Assembly: GCA_964482235.1 (NCBI GenBank)
Contig: CAYZWU010000013.1
Coordinates: forward strand, 1-64,000
DNA length: 64,000 nucleotides
Source: CAYZWU01 sp964482235
Lineage (GTDB): Bacteria > Planctomycetota > B15-G4 > CAYZWU01
Direction: 5' to 3'
The position numbers and the translations under genes were made by a program. A model generated the notes under the pieces. That model was not told the origin of the DNA. It did not search any database and worked only from the letters and a program-made list of their open reading frames with translations. Shown here one piece after another: positions 34,432 to 43,281 of this stretch. How positions within the stretch are numbered: the first letter of the stretch is position 1; every line of letters starts with the position of its first letter.

Positions 34432-36111
34432 GTGATCTTGAAAAGGAGAGCTGCCGGTTTTCTGCTGGTTTTCCTGGCTGTGGCCGGAGTCTCTATTCGA
34501 GTTGCCCCCGGCAAGGAGCTCGTCTACAAGAAGGAGGCGCGGAAGGGGATCGCCCTCCTGGCCGATGGAAGGCTCGACGAGGCGAAGGCGCATTTCGAAG
34601 CCATTCTCGAGCGCCGTCCCGGCGATGCGGAATCGCTCTTCGGTCTCGCCCTTCTGAACGGAATGATGAACGAGAGCGAGGCGGCGCTCGACTTCGTGGA
34701 TCAAGCCCTCCTGGCAGGGATACCCTTCGGCCGGTTCCTGGCCGGTCCGCGCGATCTGCTGGCACCGCTCGCTCGCCTCGAAGGGTTCAGGGAGCTGGCC
34801 GAATCGTTCGACGTTGCCCTGGTTCACGGTCCCATGCTGGGAAACGTCACCGATCGCAGCGCCAGGTTCTGGGTGAGGACGGCAAGGGAGAGCGACGTGC
34901 AGGTCGTCGTGCGGCCATCGCCCGGGTCAACGGGATCAAAGGGATCGTCCACACGGGCCGGAGACGACTCATCCAAGGGCAGCAGCGAACCTCTCCTCAC
35001 CGGCATGGAAAGAAGTCGGTCGAGCCGCGACTTCACGACCGTCGTCTCCGTGACCGGCCTCGAGCCGGACAGGGAATACTCCTGCGTGGTGAAGATCGAC
35101 GGCCGGAAGGAAGCCGGTCCCTCGTTCTTTCGCACCTTCCCTGAACGGGGGAGCGGATCGCGGATCCGGATCGGATTCGGCGGGGGGGCGGGCTACACGC
35201 CGTGGAACGAGAGGATGTGGGACACGATCCTCGCGCGGAAACCCCGCGCCTTTCTCTTTCTGGGCGACAACGTCTACATCGACAATCCCACGAGGCCGGC
35301 TGTGCAAGAGTACTGCTACTCGAGGCGCCATTCCCGGCCCGAGTTCCGGCGCTTCATCGCCTCCACCTCGATCTTCGCCGTCTGGGACGACCATGATTTT
35401 GTCACTGACGACAAGTGGGGCGGCCCCGGGATATCGAATCCTCCGTGGAAGGTTCCCGTCCGGCGACTCTTTTGCTGCAACTGGAACAACCCCGCGTACG
35501 GCGGGGGCGAGGCCAGGCCGGGATGCTGGTTCTCCTGCAGCATGGGCGACGTGGACTGCTTCATGCTGGACAGCCGGTTCTACCGGACCGATCCAAGGGA
35601 GGAGAATCCCACGATGCTCGGTCCCCATCAGAAGCGCTGGCTCCTCGATGGGCTCAAGGCGTCCAAGGCGGCCTTCAAGATCCTGGCCTCGCCCGTGCCG
35701 TGGGCCAAGGGGACGAAGCCGGGAAGCCGCGACACCTGGGACGGCTACAGCGGCGAGCGGGAGGAGATCTTCTCGTTCATCGAGGCGAACCGGATCTGCG
35801 GCGTGATCCTGATATCCGCCGACCGCCACCGCTCCGACGTCTGGGCGATCGAGCGGCCGGACGGCTACACCCTTCACGAGTTCGAGTCCTCGCACCTGAC
35901 CAACCTGCACCGGCACCGCGCCATGGATGGGGCGCTTTTCAGCTACAACGAGAAGTGCGCCTTCGGGCTGCTCACCATCGACACGACGCTGGGCGATCCG
36001 GAGGCGACCTACCGCATCGTCAACATTGACAACGAGGTCGTCCACACCAGGACGGTGAAGCTCGGCAGCCTGACCTTTTCCGAAACCAGGGAAGGGCAGC
36101 GGGACGGCTGA
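34432..36111 (+). CDS. PhoD-like metallophosphatase with N-terminal TPR-like segment
   Basis: 559 residues from GTG 34432; a TTG at 34438 is better spaced from GGGAG and equally possible. A signal segment (about 8-22) and one TPR-like helical pair (KEARKGIALLADGRLDEA) precede a fibronectin-like PhoD N-terminal domain. The phosphodiesterase core has GDNVYIDNP (about 277), WDDHDFVTDD (about 317) and ISADRHRSD (about 462), the metal-ligand motifs of PhoD. It would be an exported phosphatase or phosphodiesterase. The Ser/Gly-rich stretch near 165-185 is a low-complexity insertion. It starts 15 bases after the PQQ protein and abuts the convergent oxidoreductase gene. Confidence 0.87.
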   Translation: MILKRRAAGFLLVFLAVAGVSIRVAPGKELVYKKEARKGIALLADGRLDEAKAHFEAILERRPGDAESLFGLALLNGMMNESEAALDFVDQALLAGIPFGRFLAGPRDLLAPLARLEGFRELAESFDVALVHGPMLGNVTDRSARFWVRTARESDVQVVVRPSPGSTGSKGSSTRAGDDSSKGSSEPLLTGMERSRSSRDFTTVVSVTGLEPDREYSCVVKIDGRKEAGPSFFRTFPERGSGSRIRIGFGGGAGYTPWNERMWDTILARKPRAFLFLGDNVYIDNPTRPAVQEYCYSRRHSRPEFRRFIASTSIFAVWDDHDFVTDDKWGGPGISNPPWKVPVRRLFCCNWNNPAYGGGEARPGCWFSCSMGDVDCFMLDSRFYRTDPREENPTMLGPHQKRWLLDGLKASKAAFKILASPVPWAKGTKPGSRDTWDGYSGEREEIFSFIEANRICGVILISADRHRSDVWAIERPDGYTLHEFESSHLTNLHRHRAMDGALFSYNEKCAFGLLTIDTTLGDPEATYRIVNIDNEVVHTRTVKLGSLTFSETREGQRDG

Positions 36112-37461
36112 TCAGAACGACCAGGGCTTGCGCATCTCCCGGGAGGCCATGCCGTTCGCCTCGTCGTCATTGATGAACCGCTCGGTCTTCGGATCCCATT
36201 GCAGCTTGCGGCCCAGGTTCATGGCGATCGATCCGAGCAGGCAGACGGTGCACGACCTGTGGCCGACCTCCACCGGCGCCACGGTCTCCTCTCTCGAGCG
36301 GATGCAGTCGAGGAAGTTCTTCTTGTGGTCAATGCTCTTGTAGAGGTGGATCTCGTTTTCCTTGATCTCGGATGTGAGGATCGACTTGGGCTCCGCATCG
36401 ATCTTCCACCGCCTCACGTAGATCCAGCCTTCCGTCCCCTCGAACCGGACGCCCTGCTGGTGCCGCTTGTTGTCGGCGCAGATCAGCTTGACGCCGCTGG
36501 CATAGGTGTACTCGATCCTGAAGTCGCCGTGCACGTCCCAGAGACCGCTTTCGGGGAACTGTGCCGTGGCCTCGATCGTCTGCGGACCGCTGAATTCCGT
36601 TCCCATGCCCCACTGGGCGGTGTCGAGGTGATGCGATCCCCATCCCGTGATCATACCGGCGCCGTAGGCCTGGATGCGGAGCCATCCCGGCCGGCTGTAG
36701 CTCTTGTCGGGGTGAACGCGCTTTTCCGTGTAAGGCACCTGGGGTGTGGAACCGAGCCACATGTCATAATCCAGGTGGGCGGGCACCGGCATCTCCGGTT
36801 CTTCCCCGCAGCCCGGATCGCCGGGCAGGCCGACGAGCACCCGCTCGAGCTTGCCGATCCGGCCGTTCCGCACCAGCTCGCAGGCCTGGTGGAAGGCGGG
36901 GTGCGAACGCTGCTGGCTTCCCACCTGGAGGACCCTGCCGCTCCGGCGGACCGCGTCGCTCAGGATGCGGCCCTCCTTGATCGTCAAGGTGAGGGGCTTC
37001 TGGATGAAGATGTCCTTGCCCGCCTCGGCAGCGGCCACGGCGGGGAGGGCGTGCCAGTGGTCGGGCGTGCAGATCATGACGGCGTCGATGCCGGGATTCT
37101 CCACCAGGGCCCTGTAGTCGCCGTACATGGCAACGCCCTTGTAGCTGCCTCTTCCCAGCTTCTTGGTGTAGTAATTATTCACCTTGTTCCCGGCCTGATT
37201 CATTCTCCAGCTGTCGACGTCGCAGACAGCCACGATCCGGACCCCGTCGAGCTTCATGATCTCGTCCATGTCGGAGTTCGCGATGCGCCCCGTTCCGATG
37301 ACGCCGAGGGTGATCGTTTCGCTGGGTGCCTTGGCCCCGGTGACGCACGAGGGGAGGATGGTCGGCGCCGCCAGCGCCGCACCGGCGGTGACTGCTGCCG
37401 ATCCCTTGAGAAAATCCCTCCGGCTCAGGTTCCTGCCGCTCCTGTTCTTCCGACCTTTCAT
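36112..37461 (-). CDS. Tat-exported Gfo/Idh/MocA-family oxidoreductase
   Basis: 449 residues from ATG 37461. The twin-arginine signal SRRDFLKGSAAVTAGAALAA is followed by a Rossmann motif (LGVIGTGRIANSDM), VAVCDVD, the conserved TPDHWHALPAVAAAEAGKD and the catalytic-type QKPLT (usual EKP is QKP here). The C-terminal half holds GSHHLDTAQWGMG. Such proteins oxidise or epimerise sugars with tightly bound NAD(P). The start overlaps the DUF6807 stop by 4 bases (ATGA), coupling the two genes. Its 3' end directly abuts the PhoD gene. Confidence 0.9.
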   Translation of the reverse strand: MKGRKNRSGRNLSRRDFLKGSAAVTAGAALAAPTILPSCVTGAKAPSETITLGVIGTGRIANSDMDEIMKLDGVRIVAVCDVDSWRMNQAGNKVNNYYTKKLGRGSYKGVAMYGDYRALVENPGIDAVMICTPDHWHALPAVAAAEAGKDIFIQKPLTLTIKEGRILSDAVRRSGRVLQVGSQQRSHPAFHQACELVRNGRIGKLERVLVGLPGDPGCGEEPEMPVPAHLDYDMWLGSTPQVPYTEKRVHPDKSYSRPGWLRIQAYGAGMITGWGSHHLDTAQWGMGTEFSGPQTIEATAQFPESGLWDVHGDFRIEYTYASGVKLICADNKRHQQGVRFEGTEGWIYVRRWKIDAEPKSILTSEIKENEIHLYKSIDHKKNFLDCIRSREETVAPVEVGHRSCTVCLLGSIAMNLGRKLQWDPKTERFINDDEANGMASREMRKPWSF

Positions 37462-38723
37462 TTGCTGTCCTTTCCTTCTGAGAGATAGACTTCCGTTTTC
37501 GGTGGATGGGCGTAGTCGTTCCAGAGGCGCTCGGCATCGTCCGCTGAGAGCGTGCCGTCGTGGACGTGAAGACGGTATCGCTGGACGTACTGCCGGCCCG
37601 GCACGAGGATCCAGTCCGACTGCTGCACCGGGCAGAAGTTGAAGAAGATCTCGGGACGGTTGTTCCAGATGCGCACCGGCTCGGGGTGCTCGTGGTTCTG
37701 GGGGTGGCTCATGAAGAGGATCCCCGCCGGCCCCTTTGCCGTGGGACCGAAGACGTGGCACCAGCGGGCGCGGGTGGCGTGGCCGTCCTCGCGCTTCCTG
37801 CCTTCCGACGTGAGGTAGTTCCCCTTGTTCCACGACTCGGCGGCGCGGAATCCGAAGCCGCCGTAGCGATACTTGAACAGCTTGAGAGGGCTTTCCGACG
37901 CGCAGCTCTGCGTAGTGATGAAGTCCAAGAGCCAGCCCTTGCCCTCGCCGGCGGGGAAGACCTTGACCTCGTACTCCTCGTTGAGCGCCGCCTTGCCTCC
38001 TTCCGGCGCCGAGCGATCGAAGTGCTCCTGCAAGGCGGAGAAGCCGCCGAAAACGGGGCCGGCGGTCCGCGTGAGGAAGCGGACGAAGCGCACGGTGCCC
38101 TGTCCCTGGCCCAGGTTCCAGAAATCCACCGAGCGGCCCTCGAACTCCGTCTTGGTCCAGGGGCTCCAGAGTCCCATGTGGTGGATGTGGTCGGGCGGGT
38201 GGGTCCGGGTGAGCGCCTCGCCCGAGGGCGACCAGAGCGGATGGATGAAAGCGCTCCGCTGATATTTCTCATGCACTCCTTCGGGCGGCGGCACGGGCGC
38301 GTGGTGGTAGCGCAGGACCTTGTCCGTTCCGGCAACGATCTCCAGCGACCGTTCGTGAAGGAGAGTGCGGACGATCGGCTCGATCTCGGCCTGCTTCCTG
38401 ACGAGGCGGAAATGTCTCTTCGAGCCGGCCCGGGTGGTGCCCGAGAGGATCCACCAGAGCCTCGGTTCCGAACCGGGCTCGATTTGCGAGGCCACTGGCC
38501 TGCTTTCCTTCCCCTTGATCTCCTCGAGCCGGAATCCGCTGTCCAGCGGCAGGGGGATCGAAGCGAGGCTGGCCGAGACGGGTGTGTCGATTCGTGTCAG
38601 CTTGCCGGCATCGACGATGATCTCGGCCGCCACGTCGGAACCGCCGGCCGCCTCGAGGCCTGCTGCGGCCGTCAGGCAGAGAAAACCCGTCACGAAAAAT
38701 GCAGTCGTATCCTTGAGGAACAC
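37458..38723 (-). CDS. Exported DUF6807 (PmoA-like) protein
   Basis: 421 residues from GTG 38723, chosen because GAGGAG lies 7 bases upstream and a signal peptide follows at once (FFVTGFLCLTAAAGLEAAGG). The DUF6807 core carries HPLWSP, PPDHIHHMGLWSPW and FMSHPQNHEHPEP, conserved His-rich patches that may bind metal or sugar. Function is unproven; proteins of this family accompany sugar oxidoreductases in planctomycetes. It is coupled to the Gfo/Idh/MocA gene downstream, a pairing repeated at 43282-45892. Confidence 0.8.
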   Translation of the reverse strand: MFLKDTTAFFVTGFLCLTAAAGLEAAGGSDVAAEIIVDAGKLTRIDTPVSASLASIPLPLDSGFRLEEIKGKESRPVASQIEPGSEPRLWWILSGTTRAGSKRHFRLVRKQAEIEPIVRTLLHERSLEIVAGTDKVLRYHHAPVPPPEGVHEKYQRSAFIHPLWSPSGEALTRTHPPDHIHHMGLWSPWTKTEFEGRSVDFWNLGQGQGTVRFVRFLTRTAGPVFGGFSALQEHFDRSAPEGGKAALNEEYEVKVFPAGEGKGWLLDFITTQSCASESPLKLFKYRYGGFGFRAAESWNKGNYLTSEGRKREDGHATRARWCHVFGPTAKGPAGILFMSHPQNHEHPEPVRIWNNRPEIFFNFCPVQQSDWILVPGRQYVQRYRLHVHDGTLSADDAERLWNDYAHPPKTEVYLSEGKDSK

Positions 38724-38830
38724 GCGCGATCTCCTCTCGTCAAGAATGAGTGAATCAGCATTATGGTGTGACGCCGTTTCGAGATCAACGCGAAAGGAAA
38801 TCAGATGAGGGCGGGAATATCTTCCCGAAT

Positions 38831-39271
38831 TCAGACCGGCCGGTCGGGCTCGATCCTGCCCTTGACCTCGATCCAGGGTTTGCGGTCGAGGAGGTTGAAG
38901 CCCTTCTTGCGGCGGCTGATGTCGAAGGCGGTCTCTGCCCCGCGCTTCGAGAAGAAGATCCATCCCACCAGGTCGCGAACCGATTCCACCGGGCGGCCGT
39001 TCCAATGAAGAAGGATGTCCCCCTTCTTCCAGCCTGCCCGGTCAGCCGGAGAGCCGGCTATCACCTTCCTGATCTTGAACCCGTAAGGTGTTTCCGTCTC
39101 GATGAGGGAGCGCCGGATGTACGACTCCGTCACGGAGAGCTCGGCACCGAGGGCCTTCATGACTTCCGCGGCCGCGGCTCTCTCCTTCTTCAAGCGCTGG
39201 CTTGTCGACTCGTCGGTTACTGCCCCGAAAAAAGTGAGGATCGCGAGCAAAGAGATCTGAAAGATAATCAT
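38831..39271 (-). CDS. Small exported PDZ-domain protein
   Basis: 146 residues from ATG 39271 (AAAGGAG seven bases upstream). A signal segment (1-18) precedes a helical linker (about 24-50) and a PDZ domain (about 58-115: GFKIRKVIAGSPADRAGWKKGDILLHWNG). There is no protease domain, so it probably binds C-termini of partner proteins in the periplasm. It lies 107 bases upstream of the DUF6807 gene on the same strand. Confidence 0.78.
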   Translation of the reverse strand: MIIFQISLLAILTFFGAVTDESTSQRLKKERAAAAEVMKALGAELSVTESYIRRSLIETETPYGFKIRKVIAGSPADRAGWKKGDILLHWNGRPVESVRDLVGWIFFSKRGAETAFDISRRKKGFNLLDRKPWIEVKGRIEPDRPV

Positions 39272-39622
39272 CTTCAAGCTCCTTTCCGGTCAGGGGTGCC
39301 GGTTTCGCTCGGATCAGATTGTACCAGAACCCGGCTATCTGCTCCCGGATGTTATGCTCGTCATGTTGACGCGAGCCGTGATGTTCAGGGCCATTTGTTT
39401 CTCCGGCGGCGCCGATAGCTTATCATCAATATCGTTTTCTGCAGAAATCCACGGAAATGAGCGAACCGCTGACAAAGTCATCCGGCCTGTGCAGGCCCGA
39501 TCGGCGGCCGGACAGGCTGCCCGGCTCGCAGCATACACGCTCTTTTCTTCGACAGGAAGGGCTGTGGTCGGTATCTTTGGCGCAGCACCCGCTTCGATCG
39601 AGATGGAAGGAGAATCCATAGC
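39272..39622. other. 351-base divergent intergenic region
   Basis: The region separates the PDZ gene and the G(N/D)DxY repeat protein and should hold both promoters; I see no convincing pair of promoter boxes. A nested inverted repeat lies at 39481-39512: TCCGGCC/GGCCGGA outside and GGCCTGTGCAGGCC inside, possibly an operator or attenuator. The open frame 39354-39626 has no ribosome site or family match and is not called. Confidence 0.4.
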
Positions 39623-41767
39623 ATGAAAAAAGCCATGACAGCAGCGGTCCTCATCTTCTTCGGCCTTGTCGTGGGATCGGGAACCGGGCAGGAGGCGGCC
39701 TCCGCGAAAGTTGGTTCCGCCGCAGAACAGGGGGAAGCCTCGGACGCCCTGGACGAGGCTCTCGCTCTCGTGGGAATGAACCGCGCCGCTCTCGGCTGGA
39801 AGCCGAAAGGGTGGTGGCCGCGCTTTCCCGACGTGCCCTACAAACTCAGGTCCTTCGACTCCCTCTTCGCCGCGCCTTGCGACACCGTTCTCTACACGCG
39901 CGCCCTGGCGAGGACGGCTTTCGAGAAGCTCGATCCGGCCGGGCTCGACAAGCGGCAGGCACGGGCAAGCACCAACCTCTTCCAGGCGGCCCAGGCGCTC
40001 GGCATCGATCCCAAGTTCGGCGGCTTCCGCGGCTACTCGGCCAACCTGCTCGCGCCGAAGACATCCCTCGACAAGGCGATCCTCGACCTTCTCGCCGCCG
40101 GGTATCATCCCGCCCACGTCCACACCTTCGGCATGGATCTACCCTACCCGAAGCCCGCGGAAACGCTGGCGGAGAAGATCAAGGCTCTTCCTCCGGAGAT
40201 CGGCCCTCTCGTCGGGCAGCTCTTGCTCGAGATCAGGGAAGCGCACCGCTGGACCGAGCTGGCCTTTCGCAACGTCGATCCCGCAGACCGAATCGCCGCA
40301 TCCCGGCGGTACGATGTGGGGGAGGAGATGATCGACGCCTACGACTTCGCCCCGGAGGTCGACGACACGGCGCGCACGATCGACGAGGCCAGTCTCTGGT
40401 ATGCGGCTCAAAGGTGCGTGCAGGCTCTGGACAATACGCGCATCGCCATGTTGAACCTCGGACTCGACGATGTGCCCGATTTCGTCTTCGACCACGAGAC
40501 TCCCTGGGGCTGGATCCGGATCCGCGGAACGGGCAACGACACGGTGGACGGCGAGGATGCTCTCCTGATCGTCGATCTGGGCGGAAACGATCTCTACACC
40601 GGCAGCGCGGCGGCCTCGTGCGGCCACCGGCCGATCAGCCTGCTCCTCGACATGGCCGGCGACGACACCTACACGTCCGAGCGGCCTGCCCAGGGCGCCG
40701 GGCTCTGCGGGGTCGGCATCCTGATCGACGCAGCGGGCAACGACAGCTACGAGGCCAGGCATTACGCCCAGGGCGCGGGCCAGTTCGGCTTCGGACTCCT
40801 GGCCGACCTGGCGGGCGACGACCGGTACTTCACCAGGTACAGCGGGCAGGGCTGCGGCTACTTCGGCGTGGGACTCCTCTTCGACACGGCGGGGAACGAC
40901 CGGTACAGGCTCCATGCCGACGGGCAGGGGCTCGGCGGCGTGGGCGGCGTGGGAGTGCTGGCCGACCGCACGGGCAACGACAACTACACTGCGGTGCGCG
41001 AGCACAGCGTGACCGGACGGCCGTCATACCACTCTCCCGGCCTCGACGTGGGGGTCTCCAACGCCCAGGGCTGCGGGATGGGACGGCGCGGCGACGGGAG
41101 CGACGGCCATTCCTGGGCCGGGGGGCTCGGAGCCTTGCTCGACGGGGAAGGCGACGACAGCTACATGTCGGGAAACTGGTCCATGGGAACGGGCTACTGG
41201 TTCGGCATCGGCCTTCTTCACGACGGGAATGGAAACGACAAATACAGCGGCGTGGCCTACTCCCAGGCCACGGGCGCCCACTTCTGCATCGGAGTGCTGA
41301 TCGACGAGGCGGGCGATGACAGGCACGTGGCCGAGGAGAACTCCAACTCGAGCATCTGCTGGGCGCACGACTTCACCATCAGCATCCTGCTCGACTGCCG
41401 GGGCAATGACTTCTACAGCGTGGACCGGGGCGGTCTGGGCTACTCGATCAACCGCAGCGTGGCCCTCATGATCGATGCTGCCGGCGACGACAGATACGAA
41501 TCGAAGGAAGTGCCCCATCCCGGGTATGCCCAGAACAACAAATCGTTCCGTGCCCGCGACGGCGTGACCACATACTTTGCCGAAACATCTTCGGTCGGTC
41601 TTTTTCTCGACGCAGGGGGCGATGATCGTTATTTTGGCGGACTCGAGAACAACAGCCAATGGCTCGACCCGCCGGATTCACCCAACTGGAGCGACAGGAA
41701 CTACAGTGTGGGCGTCGATCGCGAGGACGGGGCGATGGACTTCATCTCTCCTTCGAGCGGACGGTAG
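39623..41767 (+). CDS. Exported repeat protein with G(N/D)DxY motifs, function unknown
   Basis: 714 residues with AAGGAG upstream and a signal peptide (1-25). Residues about 30-310 are helical and unassigned. From about 315 to 690 there are about 11 irregular repeats of roughly 24 residues. Each ends in D-x-x-G-(N/D)-D-x-Y and continues with small residues and a GxGxxGxGxL turn, for example LIDAAGNDSYEARHYAQGAG. This acidic glycine-rich pattern suggests a calcium-stabilised beta-roll or beta-helix, similar in logic to RTX repeats but with a different consensus. I do not know a named family. Confidence 0.75.
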   Translation: MKKAMTAAVLIFFGLVVGSGTGQEAASAKVGSAAEQGEASDALDEALALVGMNRAALGWKPKGWWPRFPDVPYKLRSFDSLFAAPCDTVLYTRALARTAFEKLDPAGLDKRQARASTNLFQAAQALGIDPKFGGFRGYSANLLAPKTSLDKAILDLLAAGYHPAHVHTFGMDLPYPKPAETLAEKIKALPPEIGPLVGQLLLEIREAHRWTELAFRNVDPADRIAASRRYDVGEEMIDAYDFAPEVDDTARTIDEASLWYAAQRCVQALDNTRIAMLNLGLDDVPDFVFDHETPWGWIRIRGTGNDTVDGEDALLIVDLGGNDLYTGSAAASCGHRPISLLLDMAGDDTYTSERPAQGAGLCGVGILIDAAGNDSYEARHYAQGAGQFGFGLLADLAGDDRYFTRYSGQGCGYFGVGLLFDTAGNDRYRLHADGQGLGGVGGVGVLADRTGNDNYTAVREHSVTGRPSYHSPGLDVGVSNAQGCGMGRRGDGSDGHSWAGGLGALLDGEGDDSYMSGNWSMGTGYWFGIGLLHDGNGNDKYSGVAYSQATGAHFCIGVLIDEAGDDRHVAEENSNSSICWAHDFTISILLDCRGNDFYSVDRGGLGYSINRSVALMIDAAGDDRYESKEVPHPGYAQNNKSFRARDGVTTYFAETSSVGLFLDAGGDDRYFGGLENNSQWLDPPDSPNWSDRNYSVGVDREDGAMDFISPSSGR

Positions 41768-41857
41768 CGCGAGAGGGACGTGAGCCGTTCCGCTGTCCCT
41801 CTCGGACCCGTCTCAATGTTCAATGGTGATTCGAACAGGATTGGAAAGGACGCATCG

Positions 41858-43261
41858 ATGCAGGAAAGAGCTTTTCGGATTCTACCTCTCCTCTTGCTGG
41901 CCTGTCTTGGCCTGTCGTGCTCCGGTACAGGGGAGTGTGAGATGAAGTTCACCGGTGCAGCGGGGGAGGTGAAGCTGCTGACCCTCGATCCGGGGCATTT
42001 TCACGCCGCCCTGGTGCAGAAGACGATGTACGGCCAGGTTTCCCCCTTTGTCACCGTATACGCTCCCGAAGGCCCGGACGTGGTCGACCACGGCAAGCGG
42101 ATCGGCGGATTCAACAGCCGTTCCGAGTCTCCCACATCGTGGAACCAGACGGTGTACAAGGGCGACGGTTTCCTGCAGAGGATGATCGACGAGAAGCGGG
42201 GCAACGTGGTGGTGATCTCGGGCAACAACAGGAAGAAGGCCCAGTACATCAAGGCCTGCGTCGACGCCGGGCTGAACGTTCTGTCCGACAAGCCGATGTG
42301 CATCGATTCGGCCGGATGCGCCATGATCCTCGATGCTCTCGCCGATGCGGAGAAGAAGGGGCTTCTGCTCTACGACATCATGACCGAGCGCTCGGAGATC
42401 ACCACGATCCTCCAGAAGGAGCTGGCGCACTGCGAGGCCGTTTTCGGAGCGATGGAGAAGGGATCGGTCGACGAGCCGGCCGTGGTGAAGGAGAGCGTCC
42501 ACCACTTCTTCAAGTACGTGGCCGGCAATCCCCTCAAGCGGCCCGAGTGGTTCTGCGACACCGCGCAGCAGGGCGAGGGAATCGTCGACGTGACGACCCA
42601 TCTCGTCGACCTGGTGCTCTGGGAGTGCTTCCCCGGTGAGGTCGTCGACTTCGACGACGTGGTGATCAAGGTGGCCAAAAGATGGCCGACGCCGATCACG
42701 CTCGAGAGATACAGGAAGGTGACGCGCCTCGACGACTTCCCCGGATTCCTTAAGAAGGATCTCGACGAGAGCGGCTGCTACCCCTGCTACGCCAACGGCG
42801 AGATCCGCTTTGCCGTGAGGGGGATTCATGCAAAGGTGAAGGTCGTCTGGGATTTCCAGGCCCCTGAAGGAGGAGGGGACACCCACTACTCCGTGATGCG
42901 CGGCACCCTGTCGAACCTGGTCATCCGGCAGGGCCGGGAGCAGAGCTATCGCCCGGAGCTCTACGTGGAGCCCGCGGCGGGAGCCGACAAAGCCGCGATC
43001 GGGGAAGGGCTCGCGAAGAAGATCGCCGCGCTGCAGCCGGACTATCCCGGCGTGGGTGTGAAGGCCGAGGGCGACGGCTGGCGCCTGCTGATTCCCGACG
43101 CCTTGAGGATCGGGCACGAAGCCCACTTCAGGCAGGTGACCGAGAGATATCTGAAATACCTCGTGGATGGCAGGCTTCCCGCGTGGGAGAGGCCGAACAT
43201 GATCACGAAATATCGCATAACGACCGGGGCGCTCGACAAGGCGTCCGCAGCCGGTCAGTAA
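41858..43261 (+). CDS. Lipoprotein Gfo/Idh/MocA-like oxidoreductase
   Basis: 467 residues from ATG 41858 (GGAAAGGA upstream). Residues 1-16 (FRILPLLLLAC) form a lipoprotein signal with lipobox LLAC. The Rossmann part is altered: the first strand reads KLLTLDPGHFHAALV in place of the GxGxxG loop. Later motifs are family-like (VVVISGNNRKKAQYIKACVDAGLNVLSDKPM). The C-terminal part resembles the putative oxidoreductase C domain (PF16490-like). Cofactor binding is therefore uncertain. It precedes the Tat oxidoreductase by 20 bases, in one operon. Confidence 0.83.
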   Translation: MQERAFRILPLLLLACLGLSCSGTGECEMKFTGAAGEVKLLTLDPGHFHAALVQKTMYGQVSPFVTVYAPEGPDVVDHGKRIGGFNSRSESPTSWNQTVYKGDGFLQRMIDEKRGNVVVISGNNRKKAQYIKACVDAGLNVLSDKPMCIDSAGCAMILDALADAEKKGLLLYDIMTERSEITTILQKELAHCEAVFGAMEKGSVDEPAVVKESVHHFFKYVAGNPLKRPEWFCDTAQQGEGIVDVTTHLVDLVLWECFPGEVVDFDDVVIKVAKRWPTPITLERYRKVTRLDDFPGFLKKDLDESGCYPCYANGEIRFAVRGIHAKVKVVWDFQAPEGGGDTHYSVMRGTLSNLVIRQGREQSYRPELYVEPAAGADKAAIGEGLAKKIAALQPDYPGVGVKAEGDGWRLLIPDALRIGHEAHFRQVTERYLKYLVDGRLPAWERPNMITKYRITTGALDKASAAGQ

Positions 43262-43281
43262 GCCGAGATAGGAGATTCGGA

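Noticed and set aside
39354..39626. 90-residue open frame before the repeat protein
   Set aside because: No ribosome site, no family resemblance, and it overlaps the ATG of the real gene; the region is better seen as promoter space.
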